Assembly (NCBI RefSeq): GCF_009498455.1
Contig: NZ_CP045644.1
Coordinates: 3,227,001-3,291,000 of the forward strand
Direction: 5' to 3'
From: Variovorax paradoxus
GTDB taxonomy: Bacteria; Pseudomonadota; Gammaproteobacteria; Burkholderiales; Burkholderiaceae_C
DNA: 64,000 nucleotides
The notes beneath the pieces are model-generated. The model was given only the letters and a program-made list of their open reading frames with translations. It was not told the origin of the DNA and made no database searches. Within the stretch, counting starts at the first letter, position 1. Each line of letters begins with the position of its first letter. The position numbers were made by a program, and so were the translations under genes. Shown in pieces: positions 18,955 through 27,379 of the stretch.

Positions 18955-19623
18955 ATGTCAATGTTTATCCGAGTTGCTAGCGTCTGCGATGCGCTGGAAG
19001 CGCTGTTGCCCCGGCTCTCCGTTCAGGCGGGGGAGGCCGCGCGAGCGCTACTCGCTGCAACCAGCTGCGAGGCGCGGTGCTTGTGCTTGGTGCCCATCCG
19101 GGAGGGATGCCTGACGGAGCTGTGGGCGCACTACATCTACGCGGCGGACACCTGTGAGCCGTCGAGCGTCGCAGGCGCCGATCACGATCACGGCGAAGTG
19201 GGCGCGGCGCCGGCCGCAGGCTGGATAGTGTTTCCTGGCCCCGAGGCCAAGGCGGCACAAGTACGCAGGCTTGCTCAGATTGTGGATGCCTTTCACTTCT
19301 TCGCGCCTCTGGGTGACGTGGCGGCGGAGTTGGTTGACACCGACAGGCAACTCGCCCGCACGCTCGCGGCGATTCGCCGCATTCGATCCACTCCGACAGA
19401 TGAGCTGCATGGGGAAGTACTCGCACTAATCCCGCCCGCCAGCTTCAAGGCGCCTGCGCCGGGCTTCATCCGCATCGACGACCCCATGCCACCCCGGCCG
19501 CAGGGGTACCCACGGTATCGAGTCAACACGGCGCTACTGCCGAACTCCCTGTTTATGGTTCTTCATCCCCCAGGCGCAAAGGTTGAGGTTGATGCGATGT
19601 TCGGGATCATCGGCCACCTCTAG
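18955..19623 (+). CDS. Hypothetical protein, function unknown
   Basis: The 222-residue protein is not recognised. From ATG 18955 (MSMFIRVASVCDALEALLP, with GGAG upstream) it reads as a soluble alpha/beta protein with a Cys-rich patch (CEARCLCLVP), a His/Asp-rich loop (GADHDHGEVG), and a C-terminus with PRPQGYPRYRVNTALLPNSLFMVLHPPG. The frame is open upstream to 18823, but that part has poor coding character. It stands alone between the Nmad-like gene and the promoter of the HNH operon. Confidence 0.5.
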   Translation: MSMFIRVASVCDALEALLPRLSVQAGEAARALLAATSCEARCLCLVPIREGCLTELWAHYIYAADTCEPSSVAGADHDHGEVGAAPAAGWIVFPGPEAKAAQVRRLAQIVDAFHFFAPLGDVAAELVDTDRQLARTLAAIRRIRSTPTDELHGEVLALIPPASFKAPAPGFIRIDDPMPPRPQGYPRYRVNTALLPNSLFMVLHPPGAKVEVDAMFGIIGHL

Positions 19624-20086
19624 ACGGCAGCGGCTTGCCCGCGCTAACCCGCTATAAGCAGGCATTTACGTGGGTTAAGGTTTGCTGAAAAGTTGGCAAT
19701 AGCGCCGCCGGGTGGCTGGCGGCCTGTGGGGCGGTACGTGCTACATACCCGGACGTGAACGAAGCTTGGGGCAGAGTGAGAAAAGATCTGCGTCATGCAA
19801 CGACAAACTCCGAGTGCCTGCTTCTGACTGTCAGCGGCAGTTCAAGGTTGCCGTGCGACCGACTGCTCGGTGCGCACAGCAGTCGTTCATCGTGCCGATC
19901 CGACTGCCCGAAACCTGACATTCTGGGCTGGCTGCATAGGCCTCCTCCAAGATCGCATCAGCGCAGCACCAGACAGAGCCTGCCCAGCACTACTGACTGA
20001 GTGTCCTCGACGCGCCGAGACGTCGGCCAGCCAGTTCCTGAGTGGAGGGACATCCGCAACGTCAAGTCGATCTCCGCTGCCGACTA
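19624..20086 (+). other. Intergenic stretch upstream of the HNH operon
   Basis: About 460 nt without a supported gene; short frames here lack coding character. It ends at the promoter of the following operon. Confidence 0.45.
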
Positions 20087-20115
20087 TTGCAAGAATGCCA
20101 CATGCGACATAAAAT
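20087..20115 (+). promoter_or_regulatory. Sigma-70 promoter of the HNH/coiled-coil operon
   Basis: TTGCAA (20087-20092) and TAAAAT (20110-20115) are separated by the ideal 17 nt. They lie 32 nt before the ribosome-binding site and start codon of the HNH gene. Confidence 0.7.
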
Positions 20116-20147
20116 GTAACAGAAAGCATCTAACAATGGAGGAGGTC

Positions 20148-21725
20148 ATGGCAGAAAGCATCCGTACCCAGGGTGATACCGTGTGGATTAATGACGAGAC
20201 CGAGCGGCTCATTCGCATCATCGAATCAAGCTCGCCGTCACATGACAACGCCAAAGTCCTAGATGACCTCCAGGCGTCGCTGCTGAACACACTGATCGGC
20301 CCGTTCGGGCTTTCGGCGGACCTGCTCGCAGATGTCGATGGCGGCAACGTGACCACGCTCAGCAATTTCGAGAAGGGAGTCACCGCCAACGCAGACGACG
20401 CTGCGCGTCGCCAGGCCTACCAGAACGCACAGACCGAAAAGTTTGACCGCAAGGACTACGACGCAGCGCGCAAGAAGGCCGAGAAACGGAAAGAGTTCTT
20501 TCAGGAAGAAGCGCCGCCAGTTGATGCGTACACCGGCAAAGAACTTCCTCGCAACGGCCAGGCGCACCGCGACCACGTCGTCTCAGCATCCGAAATCGAG
20601 CGCTCCTCGAAAGGAAATTTCGCTCAGACGCGCGATGAGCGGGTCAACACGGCCACCCATGAAAACAATCTCGTGTGGGCGGACGGGCGGATGAACCAGT
20701 CAAAAAGTGACCACAAGCTGGAGGACTGGGCAGACAAGCCGAGCTCCAAGGATCGTTCGGTTAAGAACGCCGAAGCCTTTGAGGTGGACCGCGAAAAGAT
20801 GGACGAGGTGGACGCCAAGGCTCGCGAGGCCGTCGATCGAATTCAAGACCGCGCCGTTCTCAAGAAGAACGCTCAGGACCTTGCATTGCAGGGCGGGATC
20901 GAGGCCGGCAAGGTCGCACTTCGCCAGATTGTCGGATTGGCGCTTCGCAGCTTGCTCAAGGGCGTAGTCTCAGACATTCGTCAGCTTGCGCGAGACGGGC
21001 TTCGCGACATTCAAAAGATCAAGTCCGTCCTCACAGCCCGCGCAAAGGCCGTGATCGAAGAGATGAAGACCAAGTGGGCGGAATTCCTCAAAGAGGGCTT
21101 GGCCTCGGCCGTCTCCGGACTGCTCTCCAGCTTGGCAACCTTTCTCATCAACTCGTTTATCACGACCGTCAGCAATGTGGTCACGATCATTCGTGAAACG
21201 GTCGTTGCGCTTGTTCGTGCACTCAAGGTCGTCGTAGCGCCTGAGCCCGGTATGACGAAGTCTGAAATCGCGCGTGACGTACTAGCCATCATCGGTGGCG
21301 CCGCAGCCACCGTGATTGGCATCGGTGCTCAAGAAGCCATTGCCAAGATGCTTCAGACGCTCCCCCTACTCGCTCCCTTTGCTAACGAACTGGCTACGGT
21401 GATCTCCGGCGCGCTGGTAAGCGTGGGCGGCATCATTCTGCTCCTTGCCTTCGACCATCTGAAATCGAGTCTGGCATTTCGGAACAAGAAATTTGCCGAC
21501 GTGCAACGCAGCAATCAAGTCACGCTCTTGAGCATGCGGCGCACGTGCTTCATGCTGGACGCATCCGAAGAGCTGATGACAAGAGCGAACGCCGAGCTTC
21601 GTCTCAGCGTCCAAACTCACACGGCGGAGCGGCAAGTCCGCGGGGCAGCCCTCGATACGTCCATCGCGGCCTACGGCAACGAAGTCGATGGTCTCGAGCA
21701 ACTGCTGAAGTCGATCAAGAAATGA
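20148..21725 (+). CDS. HNH-type nuclease with C-terminal hydrophobic segments (candidate defence effector)
   Basis: The 525-residue protein is of no named family I recognise. An HNH-like nuclease motif spans about residues 128-190: YTGKEL (128-133), HRDHVVSASEI with the Asp142-His143 pair, NTATHENN (167-174), and NQSKSD (183-188), which supplies the final Asn and Lys. Before it is a charged helical region (EKFDRKDYDAARKKAEKRKEF). After residue 310 come two long hydrophobic regions (about 318-345 and 376-436; SGLLSSLATFLINSFITT, VLAIIGGAAATVIGIGA) that can span a membrane. A GGAGGAGG site supports ATG 20148 over ATG 20136. Its stop overlaps the next start as ATGA, so the two proteins are translationally coupled. 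Confidence 0.75.
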   Translation: MAESIRTQGDTVWINDETERLIRIIESSSPSHDNAKVLDDLQASLLNTLIGPFGLSADLLADVDGGNVTTLSNFEKGVTANADDAARRQAYQNAQTEKFDRKDYDAARKKAEKRKEFFQEEAPPVDAYTGKELPRNGQAHRDHVVSASEIERSSKGNFAQTRDERVNTATHENNLVWADGRMNQSKSDHKLEDWADKPSSKDRSVKNAEAFEVDREKMDEVDAKAREAVDRIQDRAVLKKNAQDLALQGGIEAGKVALRQIVGLALRSLLKGVVSDIRQLARDGLRDIQKIKSVLTARAKAVIEEMKTKWAEFLKEGLASAVSGLLSSLATFLINSFITTVSNVVTIIRETVVALVRALKVVVAPEPGMTKSEIARDVLAIIGGAAATVIGIGAQEAIAKMLQTLPLLAPFANELATVISGALVSVGGIILLLAFDHLKSSLAFRNKKFADVQRSNQVTLLSMRRTCFMLDASEELMTRANAELRLSVQTHTAERQVRGAALDTSIAAYGNEVDGLEQLLKSIKK

Positions 21726-22807
21726 CAGCCCTGATCCAATTAAAGCCGCCGAAAACGATAGCGCCCGCAGGCCAAGCTTCACGTCTCTTGGGCCTCGTCA
21801 AAGAGATAGAGAAAGCCGCCAAGGAAGCCAATTTCAAGGTCGCTGAAATTGAAAGCCGCGGCTTCTTCAAGAACTTGGTCACCAGCAGCCGCGATGACCT
21901 AGTCTCCACCGCCAAGTCGCAGAGCCGTATCAACGACTTGCTAGTTCGCCTAAACCAAGAGGTCCTTGCGCTCAACACGTTGGGATACGTGTACCTCGCC
22001 AGCGTTTTTGCCGAGTTCGAACGTCAGATCAACGAAGGCGTGAGAGACAGCGATGGCAAGATTCACGTGCTCTCGGAAAGTGGAAAGCGAGTTGCGAGCG
22101 CGGCCAAGGAGATGTTCAGCGCAATTCTCGATTCATCGCGTTCGACACAAGAAAAAATCGACGCGACTGCGGAAGCGGCGGATGCTCTTCGAGCGGACGT
22201 TGACCGCCTGACTGAGGGCGCACTTGCTCACTCGGAACTCATCGACGGTCTTCAAGTCGACAGCTCAACACTGCTGGAGCGCTCAGAGCGCCTGGGTGCG
22301 CTTGCCGTGCAGCAACACGGGTCGATTGAGCAACTTGCCTCCCGCGTAGAAGAAGACAGGCTGCGGGCCTCGGAAAGTGACAGCCGCATCGCGCAGACGC
22401 TCCGAAGGCTGGAGAGCGAATTTGAGCATGTCGCCGCGAGCACTGTTGCACTCCAAGATCGGACGCACTCACTTCTGGAGGCTACGTCCCGGGCGCAGGC
22501 AAGCTCAGAGGAGCATCGAGCGCTTGCCGCAGAACATTCAGAGGCGATCGTGAGGGCCGCGGAGTCTGTTCGCAAGCTCATCGCATTCGAGGGTGAGACC
22601 ACGACCCAACTAGAGTTCCTGTTGAAGAGCTACAGGGGCGTCGAGCACGACGTTCCGACGCTGGCTGCACAGATGGTGAAGATGACGGCAAGCCAAGCTA
22701 ACGAGAAGTCGCAGCTTCTACGGGCGATCTGGGCGCTAGGAGCTATCGTTGCTGCGCTGACAGCTTTCTGTAGCGTTCTCGCCCTCAAAACCTGGCAAAT
22801 TTTGTAG
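21722..22807 (+). CDS. Coiled-coil protein with C-terminal membrane anchor, partner of the HNH protein
   Basis: The 361-residue protein is of unknown family. The N-terminal third is basic/mixed (LVKEIEKAAKEANFKVAEIE), followed by a long region of heptad-like helices from about residue 110 to 320 (VDRLTEGALAHSELIDGLQ, RIAQTLRRLESEFEHVAAS). One membrane helix lies at the extreme C-terminus (AIWALGAIVAALTAFCSVLAL, about 334-354) with a four-residue tail. The topology is that of a tail-anchored coiled-coil protein. The ATG overlaps the stop of the HNH gene by four bases, so stoichiometric expression and physical interaction are likely. A sensor or regulatory role is inference. Confidence 0.75.
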   Translation: MTALIQLKPPKTIAPAGQASRLLGLVKEIEKAAKEANFKVAEIESRGFFKNLVTSSRDDLVSTAKSQSRINDLLVRLNQEVLALNTLGYVYLASVFAEFERQINEGVRDSDGKIHVLSESGKRVASAAKEMFSAILDSSRSTQEKIDATAEAADALRADVDRLTEGALAHSELIDGLQVDSSTLLERSERLGALAVQQHGSIEQLASRVEEDRLRASESDSRIAQTLRRLESEFEHVAASTVALQDRTHSLLEATSRAQASSEEHRALAAEHSEAIVRAAESVRKLIAFEGETTTQLEFLLKSYRGVEHDVPTLAAQMVKMTASQANEKSQLLRAIWALGAIVAALTAFCSVLALKTWQIL

Positions 22808-23137
22808 AAATCAAGCGCAGGTCTGCGGTCTAGGGGAAGGCGTCCGAGAGCTGCCGTTCACCGGGGGCCGCTCCCGGCCGATAGACGCCGATCGCGCGCA
22901 TCGTGCAAACGTCGGCAACCGCTGCATTGCGGTCGTACGGTCCGACTGCCGCATGTTCTAGTCGCCCCTCTTACAGCAGCACAGCATTCTTGCGAAACAC
23001 GGTGCTGATCGTATTTGGTGACATGAACACGATGGCTGTCATGGAAGCGCTACGCTTGATATCCAGGAACGTGGTCATGAACTCCTAACCGGCGTTTCCT
23101 CTTGCAAAAACACCCAAATGGGGGGCGAAGAGAGTGT
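22808..23137. other. Right edge of the accessory region, no clear gene
   Basis: 330 nt between the coiled-coil gene and the MarR gene. It contains one small minus-strand frame listed separately. No copy of the tRNA-Asp 3' end, which would mark an attachment site, was found. Confidence 0.45.
22971..23078 (-). CDS. Possible 35-residue small protein
   Basis: A short frame, ATG at 23078 with GGAG seven nt upstream, ends TAA at 22971. The peptide begins MTTFLDIKRSASMTAIVFM and is partly hydrophobic. A plus-strand frame of 61 codons overlaps it. Only the ribosome site supports it, so it may be spurious or a remnant. Confidence 0.22.
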   Translation of the reverse strand: MTTFLDIKRSASMTAIVFMSPNTISTVFRKNAVLL

Positions 23138-23707
23138 TCAGGACTCGGAATCCTTGGGTCCTCGCCGCTGCAATGCGTGAGGGTGGTGCCGGCTGAAATG
23201 ATCGCGGGTGGCGGCCTCGACCGCCGGCAGGTTTTCGTGCAGGCGTCGCAGCAGGTCCAGCAGCACCTTGCGCTCGGCCGCCGACAGGACCGACAGGAAG
23301 GCCCGCTCGCGTTCCATGGCGATGTCCCGGATCTGGTCGTGCACGGCGCGGCCGGCCGGCGTCAGCGTCGCGATGCGGGCGCGTCCGTCCTGAGGATCGA
23401 GACTGAGTTCGATGAAGCCGCGCGCCTGCATGGTCTTGAAGCAGCGGCTCATCGAGGCCTTGTCCATGCCGATGATGCCGCAGGCCTTCTGTGCCGAGAT
23501 CGAGCCTTCGATGGCCAGCAACACCAGCACCCGCCAGCTCTCGATACCGACGTCGAAGGCTGCAAGGTACGCCTGCGAAGCGCCGCTCGACAGCTTGTTG
23601 GCGATCCAGGTGAGATAGGCGGGGGCGTAGTTGTCGAGATTGATCACATCACCTGCCGCGGGCTTGGAGGCGTTCTTTCGCGCGGAGGGGGTCTTGGTAC
23701 GAGGCAT
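23138..23707 (-). CDS. MarR family transcriptional regulator
   Basis: The 189-residue protein has a central winged helix: GIESWRVLVLLAIEGSISAQKACGIIGMDKASMSRCFKTMQ, then LDPQDGRARIATLTPAGRAVH, the typical MarR wing. It lies at the end of a minus-strand transcript with the Rieske oxygenase and its reductase, so it probably responds to the aromatic substrate or product of that operon. I took the start at 23707 (MPRTKTPSARK); the frame continues upstream to 23773 without family character. Confidence 0.9.
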   Translation of the reverse strand: MPRTKTPSARKNASKPAAGDVINLDNYAPAYLTWIANKLSSGASQAYLAAFDVGIESWRVLVLLAIEGSISAQKACGIIGMDKASMSRCFKTMQARGFIELSLDPQDGRARIATLTPAGRAVHDQIRDIAMERERAFLSVLSAAERKVLLDLLRRLHENLPAVEAATRDHFSRHHPHALQRRGPKDSES

Positions 23708-23796
23708 CGGAAGAGAACCAGAGTTGCTGCCGCCACTGTAGCTTCCCTCGGTGGTCCGCGATGGTGCCGGCATTCACCATGGAAGGTGCTGTGGAC

Positions 23797-24912
23797 TCAC
23801 GGGCTGGCCGTGTTCTGGGCATCGGTGGGCTCGGCGGCCGCCTGCTTCCTGAGCAGTTCCGCCACGATGCGCCTGGCGCGGTTGGCTCCGGCATCGACGT
23901 GAATGTCGATCCAGTTCGCCTTGTCGCCGAACGCCCGCATGTTCCGGTACTGCGCCTCGATGACAGTGCGGTCTTCATCGAAGGTGAAGGCGGTTTGCTG
24001 GACCACGGCGTCGATGTTGTCGGGCATGTCGGGATGCTTGGTGCTGGCCATGCTCCAGAAGTAGTGGCAGGTCTCGTCGGTCTCGGGCGTGATGCCGTGA
24101 AAGCCGCGCATGTGGAAGCCGCCGCGATCGGGGTCGTCGATGGCATCCGTGCCCGGCTCGACTGCGCCGGTCCAGATCCGCAGGTGCGTCACGTCGAATT
24201 CGATCTCCTGCCAGCGCTCGCACTTGTCGCCGAAGGGCCAGGCCGCACGGTAGGTGGGCGGCGGCGCCGAGTCGGGCATCAGGCGCACGACCTTGACCTG
24301 CTCGCCTTCGGAGGTCACCTTCATCGGCGCGTTCATGTGCAGCTTGGCGTCGCCGCCGATGGTCTGCAGATGGACATAGCCCAGGTGGCTCAGGTCGAGC
24401 AGGTTGTCGTGGATCAGTTGCCACGGCGATTGGTAGTGGTAGTTGCCGCTGCCGAACTTGTATCGCGGATCGTCATGGAGCGGATAGTCCGGCGCCGTGC
24501 GCGTGGGCGGGGCCGCTTCGTCGCGGGGCATCCAGATCCAGATGATCTTGTTCTTCTCGACGACGTGATAGGCCTTCACCCTGGCCTTGGACGGAACCCG
24601 CTCCTGGCCGGGAATCTCGATGCACTGCCCGCTCGGCGCGTAGAGCAGGCCGTGGTAGCCGCACCGCACGCCGGCGCTTTCGACTGTTCCGCACGACAGC
24701 GGCAGCGAGCGATGGCAGCAACGGTCTTCCAATGCCGCGACCTGTCCTTCGCCGGTGCGAAACAGCACGACCTTCTGATTCAGGAAGGTGCGCGCGACGG
24801 GCTTGTCGGTGAGCTCGGACGAGAAGCCGGCCACGTACCACTGGTCGAGCGGAAAGCGGCGGATGTCTGCGTTGTCGGCGGCGTTCTTAATGGGGATGCA
24901 GGTCGTGGTCAT
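23797..24912 (-). CDS. Rieske non-heme iron oxygenase, O-demethylase type
   Basis: The 371-residue alpha subunit resembles vanillate O-demethylase oxygenase (VanA). The Rieske cluster ligands are CHR (Cys-x-His in DRCCHRSLPLS) and CGYHG. The mononuclear iron site is DNLLDLSHLGYVH, with both histidines and the bridging aspartate. The substrate is not readable from sequence; a methoxylated aromatic acid is likely by family. It is preceded by its reductase (29 nt gap) and followed by a MarR regulator. The ABC uptake genes upstream in the same direction suggest one uptake-plus-oxidation operon. Confidence 0.92.
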   Translation of the reverse strand: MTTTCIPIKNAADNADIRRFPLDQWYVAGFSSELTDKPVARTFLNQKVVLFRTGEGQVAALEDRCCHRSLPLSCGTVESAGVRCGYHGLLYAPSGQCIEIPGQERVPSKARVKAYHVVEKNKIIWIWMPRDEAAPPTRTAPDYPLHDDPRYKFGSGNYHYQSPWQLIHDNLLDLSHLGYVHLQTIGGDAKLHMNAPMKVTSEGEQVKVVRLMPDSAPPPTYRAAWPFGDKCERWQEIEFDVTHLRIWTGAVEPGTDAIDDPDRGGFHMRGFHGITPETDETCHYFWSMASTKHPDMPDNIDAVVQQTAFTFDEDRTVIEAQYRNMRAFGDKANWIDIHVDAGANRARRIVAELLRKQAAAEPTDAQNTASP

Positions 24913-24941
24913 CGGGGGTTCTCCTTGAAGGGGCGGGCGGA

Positions 24942-25907
24942 TCAGAGGTCGAGCACCAGCAGCGGGGACAGGGCCCGGGAGCAGCAGGGCGTGAACTGGT
25001 CGTTGGCGGCGCGCTCGGCGTCGGTGAGAAAACTGTCGCGGTGGTCGGGCGTGCCTTCCAGCACGCGCGTCAGGCACGTCCCGCACACGCCGGCTTCGCA
25101 GGAGGTCGGCACTTCAACGCCATGCGCTGCCAGCACCTCGATGACTGTCTTGCCGGCGGGCACCTGGCAGCTCAGGCCCGTGCTCGCCACGCGAATCTCG
25201 AAGCTGCCGTCCGTCGCCAGGGCCGTGGCCACGCCGGCGAAATACTCGCGGTGCAGTTGCGCCTCGGGCCAGCCGAGCGCCCTGGCGGTTTCGAGGACGT
25301 GGTCCATGAAGCCATTCGGCCCGCACACGTACAGGTGCGTGTCGCCTGCGGGCTGCGACAGCACGTGCCGGGCGTCGAACTTCTGATCCGGCACGTCGTC
25401 GGCATGGAGGACGACGCGGCGCGCGAAAGGTGCGGACGCGAGCTCGTCGAGAAACGCCATCCGGCTTGCGCTGCGGCCGCAGTAGTGCATCTCGAAATCC
25501 CGGTCTTGCGCATGCAATGCGCGCGCCATGGCCAGGATGGGCGTCACGCCGATCCCGCCGGCCAGCAGCAGGCTGCGAGGCGCGTCGACCAGGGGAAAGT
25601 GATTGCGAGGAGCGCTCACGCGCAGCACGTCACCGGTCCGAACGCTGTCGTGCATGCCGGCCGATCCTCCACGGGAGGCCGGCTCCCGCAGCACCGCGAT
25701 CCGATAGCGGCCGCGTTCGGCGGGATCGTTGCTCAGCGAGTACTGGCGGATCAAGCCGGGCGCCACATGCACATCGATGTGCGCCCCCGCCGAGAAGGCG
25801 GGCAAGACGAGGTCGTCCTGCGGCACGAGTTCGAAGCTGCACACGTCGTCGGCTTCTTCGACACGCCGGGCGACGCGCAGCATCAGTTCATTCGTCATGG
25901 TGTTCAT
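24942..25907 (-). CDS. Phthalate/vanillate-type oxygenase reductase (FMN and [2Fe-2S])
   Basis: The 321-residue electron-transfer partner of the adjacent Rieske oxygenase passes electrons from NAD(P)H to the oxygenase. The flavin-binding RQYSLSND is near residue 68, the nucleotide-binding region includes GGIGVTPILAMARAL, and a C-terminal plant-type ferredoxin domain has CEAGVCGTC plus the distal cysteine in TPCCSRA. Two starts are possible 9 nt apart (25907 and 25898). The order reductase-then-oxygenase on the minus strand matches vanB-vanA type operons. Confidence 0.92.
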   Translation of the reverse strand: MNTMTNELMLRVARRVEEADDVCSFELVPQDDLVLPAFSAGAHIDVHVAPGLIRQYSLSNDPAERGRYRIAVLREPASRGGSAGMHDSVRTGDVLRVSAPRNHFPLVDAPRSLLLAGGIGVTPILAMARALHAQDRDFEMHYCGRSASRMAFLDELASAPFARRVVLHADDVPDQKFDARHVLSQPAGDTHLYVCGPNGFMDHVLETARALGWPEAQLHREYFAGVATALATDGSFEIRVASTGLSCQVPAGKTVIEVLAAHGVEVPTSCEAGVCGTCLTRVLEGTPDHRDSFLTDAERAANDQFTPCCSRALSPLLVLDL

Positions 25908-25923
25908 CGCGGGGTTTGCGTCT

Positions 25924-26637
25924 TCAGTGCACGGCCATGCCGACCCAGCGCTCCAGCGTCTGGGAGTCGTCGAGCAGCGCCGAGGCGCTGCCGCTGTGGA
26001 CGACGGCACCGTGGTCCAGGATGAGCGCGCGTTCGGCGTAGCCGAGTGCCTCGTCGACCTGTTGCTCGACGATCACGACAGCGATGCCGGTGCGCTCGCT
26101 CAGGTTGTGGAAGGCCTGGAGCAGCTCCAGGCGGATCAGCGGCGCGAGGCCTTCGAGCGGTTCGTCCAACAGCAGCAGAGAAGGCTGGCCCAGCAGTGCA
26201 CGGGCGACCGAAAGCATCTGTTGCTCGCCGCCCGAAAGCTGGGCGCCGCCATTGCGGCGTCGCTCGGCGAGCCGGGGAAACAGCGTGTAGGCCTCGTCCA
26301 GTGCGCTGCGCGGGCGCCGCTTGAGCCCGGCCAGCAGGTTCTCCTCGACGGTCAGCGAAGGGAAGATGTCGCGGGTCTGCGGCACGTAGCCCAGGCCGAG
26401 GTCTGCACGCTGATGCGGTGCGAGCGCGCAGATGTCCTGGCCCCTGAACCTCATGCGGCCACTGCGCAGCGGCACCAATCCCATGATGGCGCGCAGCGCA
26501 GTGGTCTTGCCGACGCCGTTGCGTCCGACCATGGCCAGGCGCTCGCGCGCCGCCATCTCGAATGAAAGGCCATTGAGCACGGTCGTGGGGCCGTAGCCGG
26601 CCACCACGTCCTCGAGTTCGAGCAGGGATTTGGGCAT
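25924..26637 (-). CDS. ABC transporter ATP-binding protein, LivF type
   Basis: The 237-residue ATPase has Walker A GRNGVGKTT, the signature LSGGEQQ and Walker B LLLLDEP. It is of the branched-chain amino acid (HAAT) LivF branch, judged by the ANPHQ-like LAPHQRADLGLGYVPQTR segment. It starts just one nt after the LivG-type stop, with two ATPases, two permeases and a binding protein in one operon. Such transporters often import aromatic acids rather than amino acids when they sit beside oxygenases. Confidence 0.93.
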   Translation of the reverse strand: MPKSLLELEDVVAGYGPTTVLNGLSFEMAARERLAMVGRNGVGKTTALRAIMGLVPLRSGRMRFRGQDICALAPHQRADLGLGYVPQTRDIFPSLTVEENLLAGLKRRPRSALDEAYTLFPRLAERRRNGGAQLSGGEQQMLSVARALLGQPSLLLLDEPLEGLAPLIRLELLQAFHNLSERTGIAVVIVEQQVDEALGYAERALILDHGAVVHSGSASALLDDSQTLERWVGMAVH

Positions 26638-26638
26638 T

Positions 26639-27379
26639 TCAGTTTCCCAGGTAGGCGGCCCGCACCTTGGGGTCGCGGCGGATGTCGTCGGGAGAGCCAT
26701 CGGCCAGCACGGCCCCTTCGGCCAGCACCACGATCCGGTTGGCAAAGCGGAACACGAGGTCCATGTCGTGCTCGATGATCAGCACGGCCAGGTCGCCCGG
26801 CAGCGAATCCAGCGCGGCCAGCAGACGCTCGCCGTCGCCTTTGGGCACGCCGGCCATGGGTTCGTCGAGCAGGACGACCTGCGGTCGCAGCGCCAGCGCC
26901 AGTGCCATTTCGATCAGACGCTGCTCGCCATAGGCCAGGTCCTGCGTGGCCGTGGCCGCATGGGCGCGCAGGCCGAAGCGCGTCAGGATGCCTTGCGCCT
27001 CCGCCTGCAGGGCAGGGTAGGCATCGATGCTGCGCCACATGCGGCCGGTCATTCCTTCGCGTTCGAAAAGCGCGAGTTCGATCTGCCGCTGGACAGCGAT
27101 GTGCGGCGCCAGCGTCGTTATCTGGAAGGTGCGAGCCAGGCCGGCGCGCACGCGCTTGGCCTGGCTCAGCTGCGTGACGTTCTGTCCGCGCAGCCAGATC
27201 TCGCCACTGTCGGACGCGAGGACACCGCTGATCTGGTTGACGAGCGTGGTCTTGCCCGCGCCGTTGGGGCCGATCAATGCCAGCCGGTCGCCGGCCTGCA
27301 GCGCGAACGACACATGGCGCGTCACGTGAAGCCCGCCGAAGCGGTTGTTCAGTGACTTGAGTTCGAGCAGTGCACTCAT
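26639..27379 (-). CDS. ABC transporter ATP-binding protein, LivG type
   Basis: The 246-residue ATPase has Walker A GPNGAGKTT, a degenerate signature (LAYGEQRLIEMALAL) as is usual for LivG, and Walker B VVLLDEPMAGV. The ATG (27379) overlaps the stop of the LivM-type permease as ATGA, so translation is coupled. Confidence 0.93.
   Translation of the reverse strand: MSALLELKSLNNRFGGLHVTRHVSFALQAGDRLALIGPNGAGKTTLVNQISGVLASDSGEIWLRGQNVTQLSQAKRVRAGLARTFQITTLAPHIAVQRQIELALFEREGMTGRMWRSIDAYPALQAEAQGILTRFGLRAHAATATQDLAYGEQRLIEMALALALRPQVVLLDEPMAGVPKGDGERLLAALDSLPGDLAVLIIEHDMDLVFRFANRIVVLAEGAVLADGSPDDIRRDPKVRAAYLGN

Noticed and set aside
14421..23137. tRNA-Asp 3' end as an attachment site with direct repeat
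   Set aside because: No second copy of the tRNA 3' end was found in the region up to 23.1 kb, so an att pair cannot be claimed.
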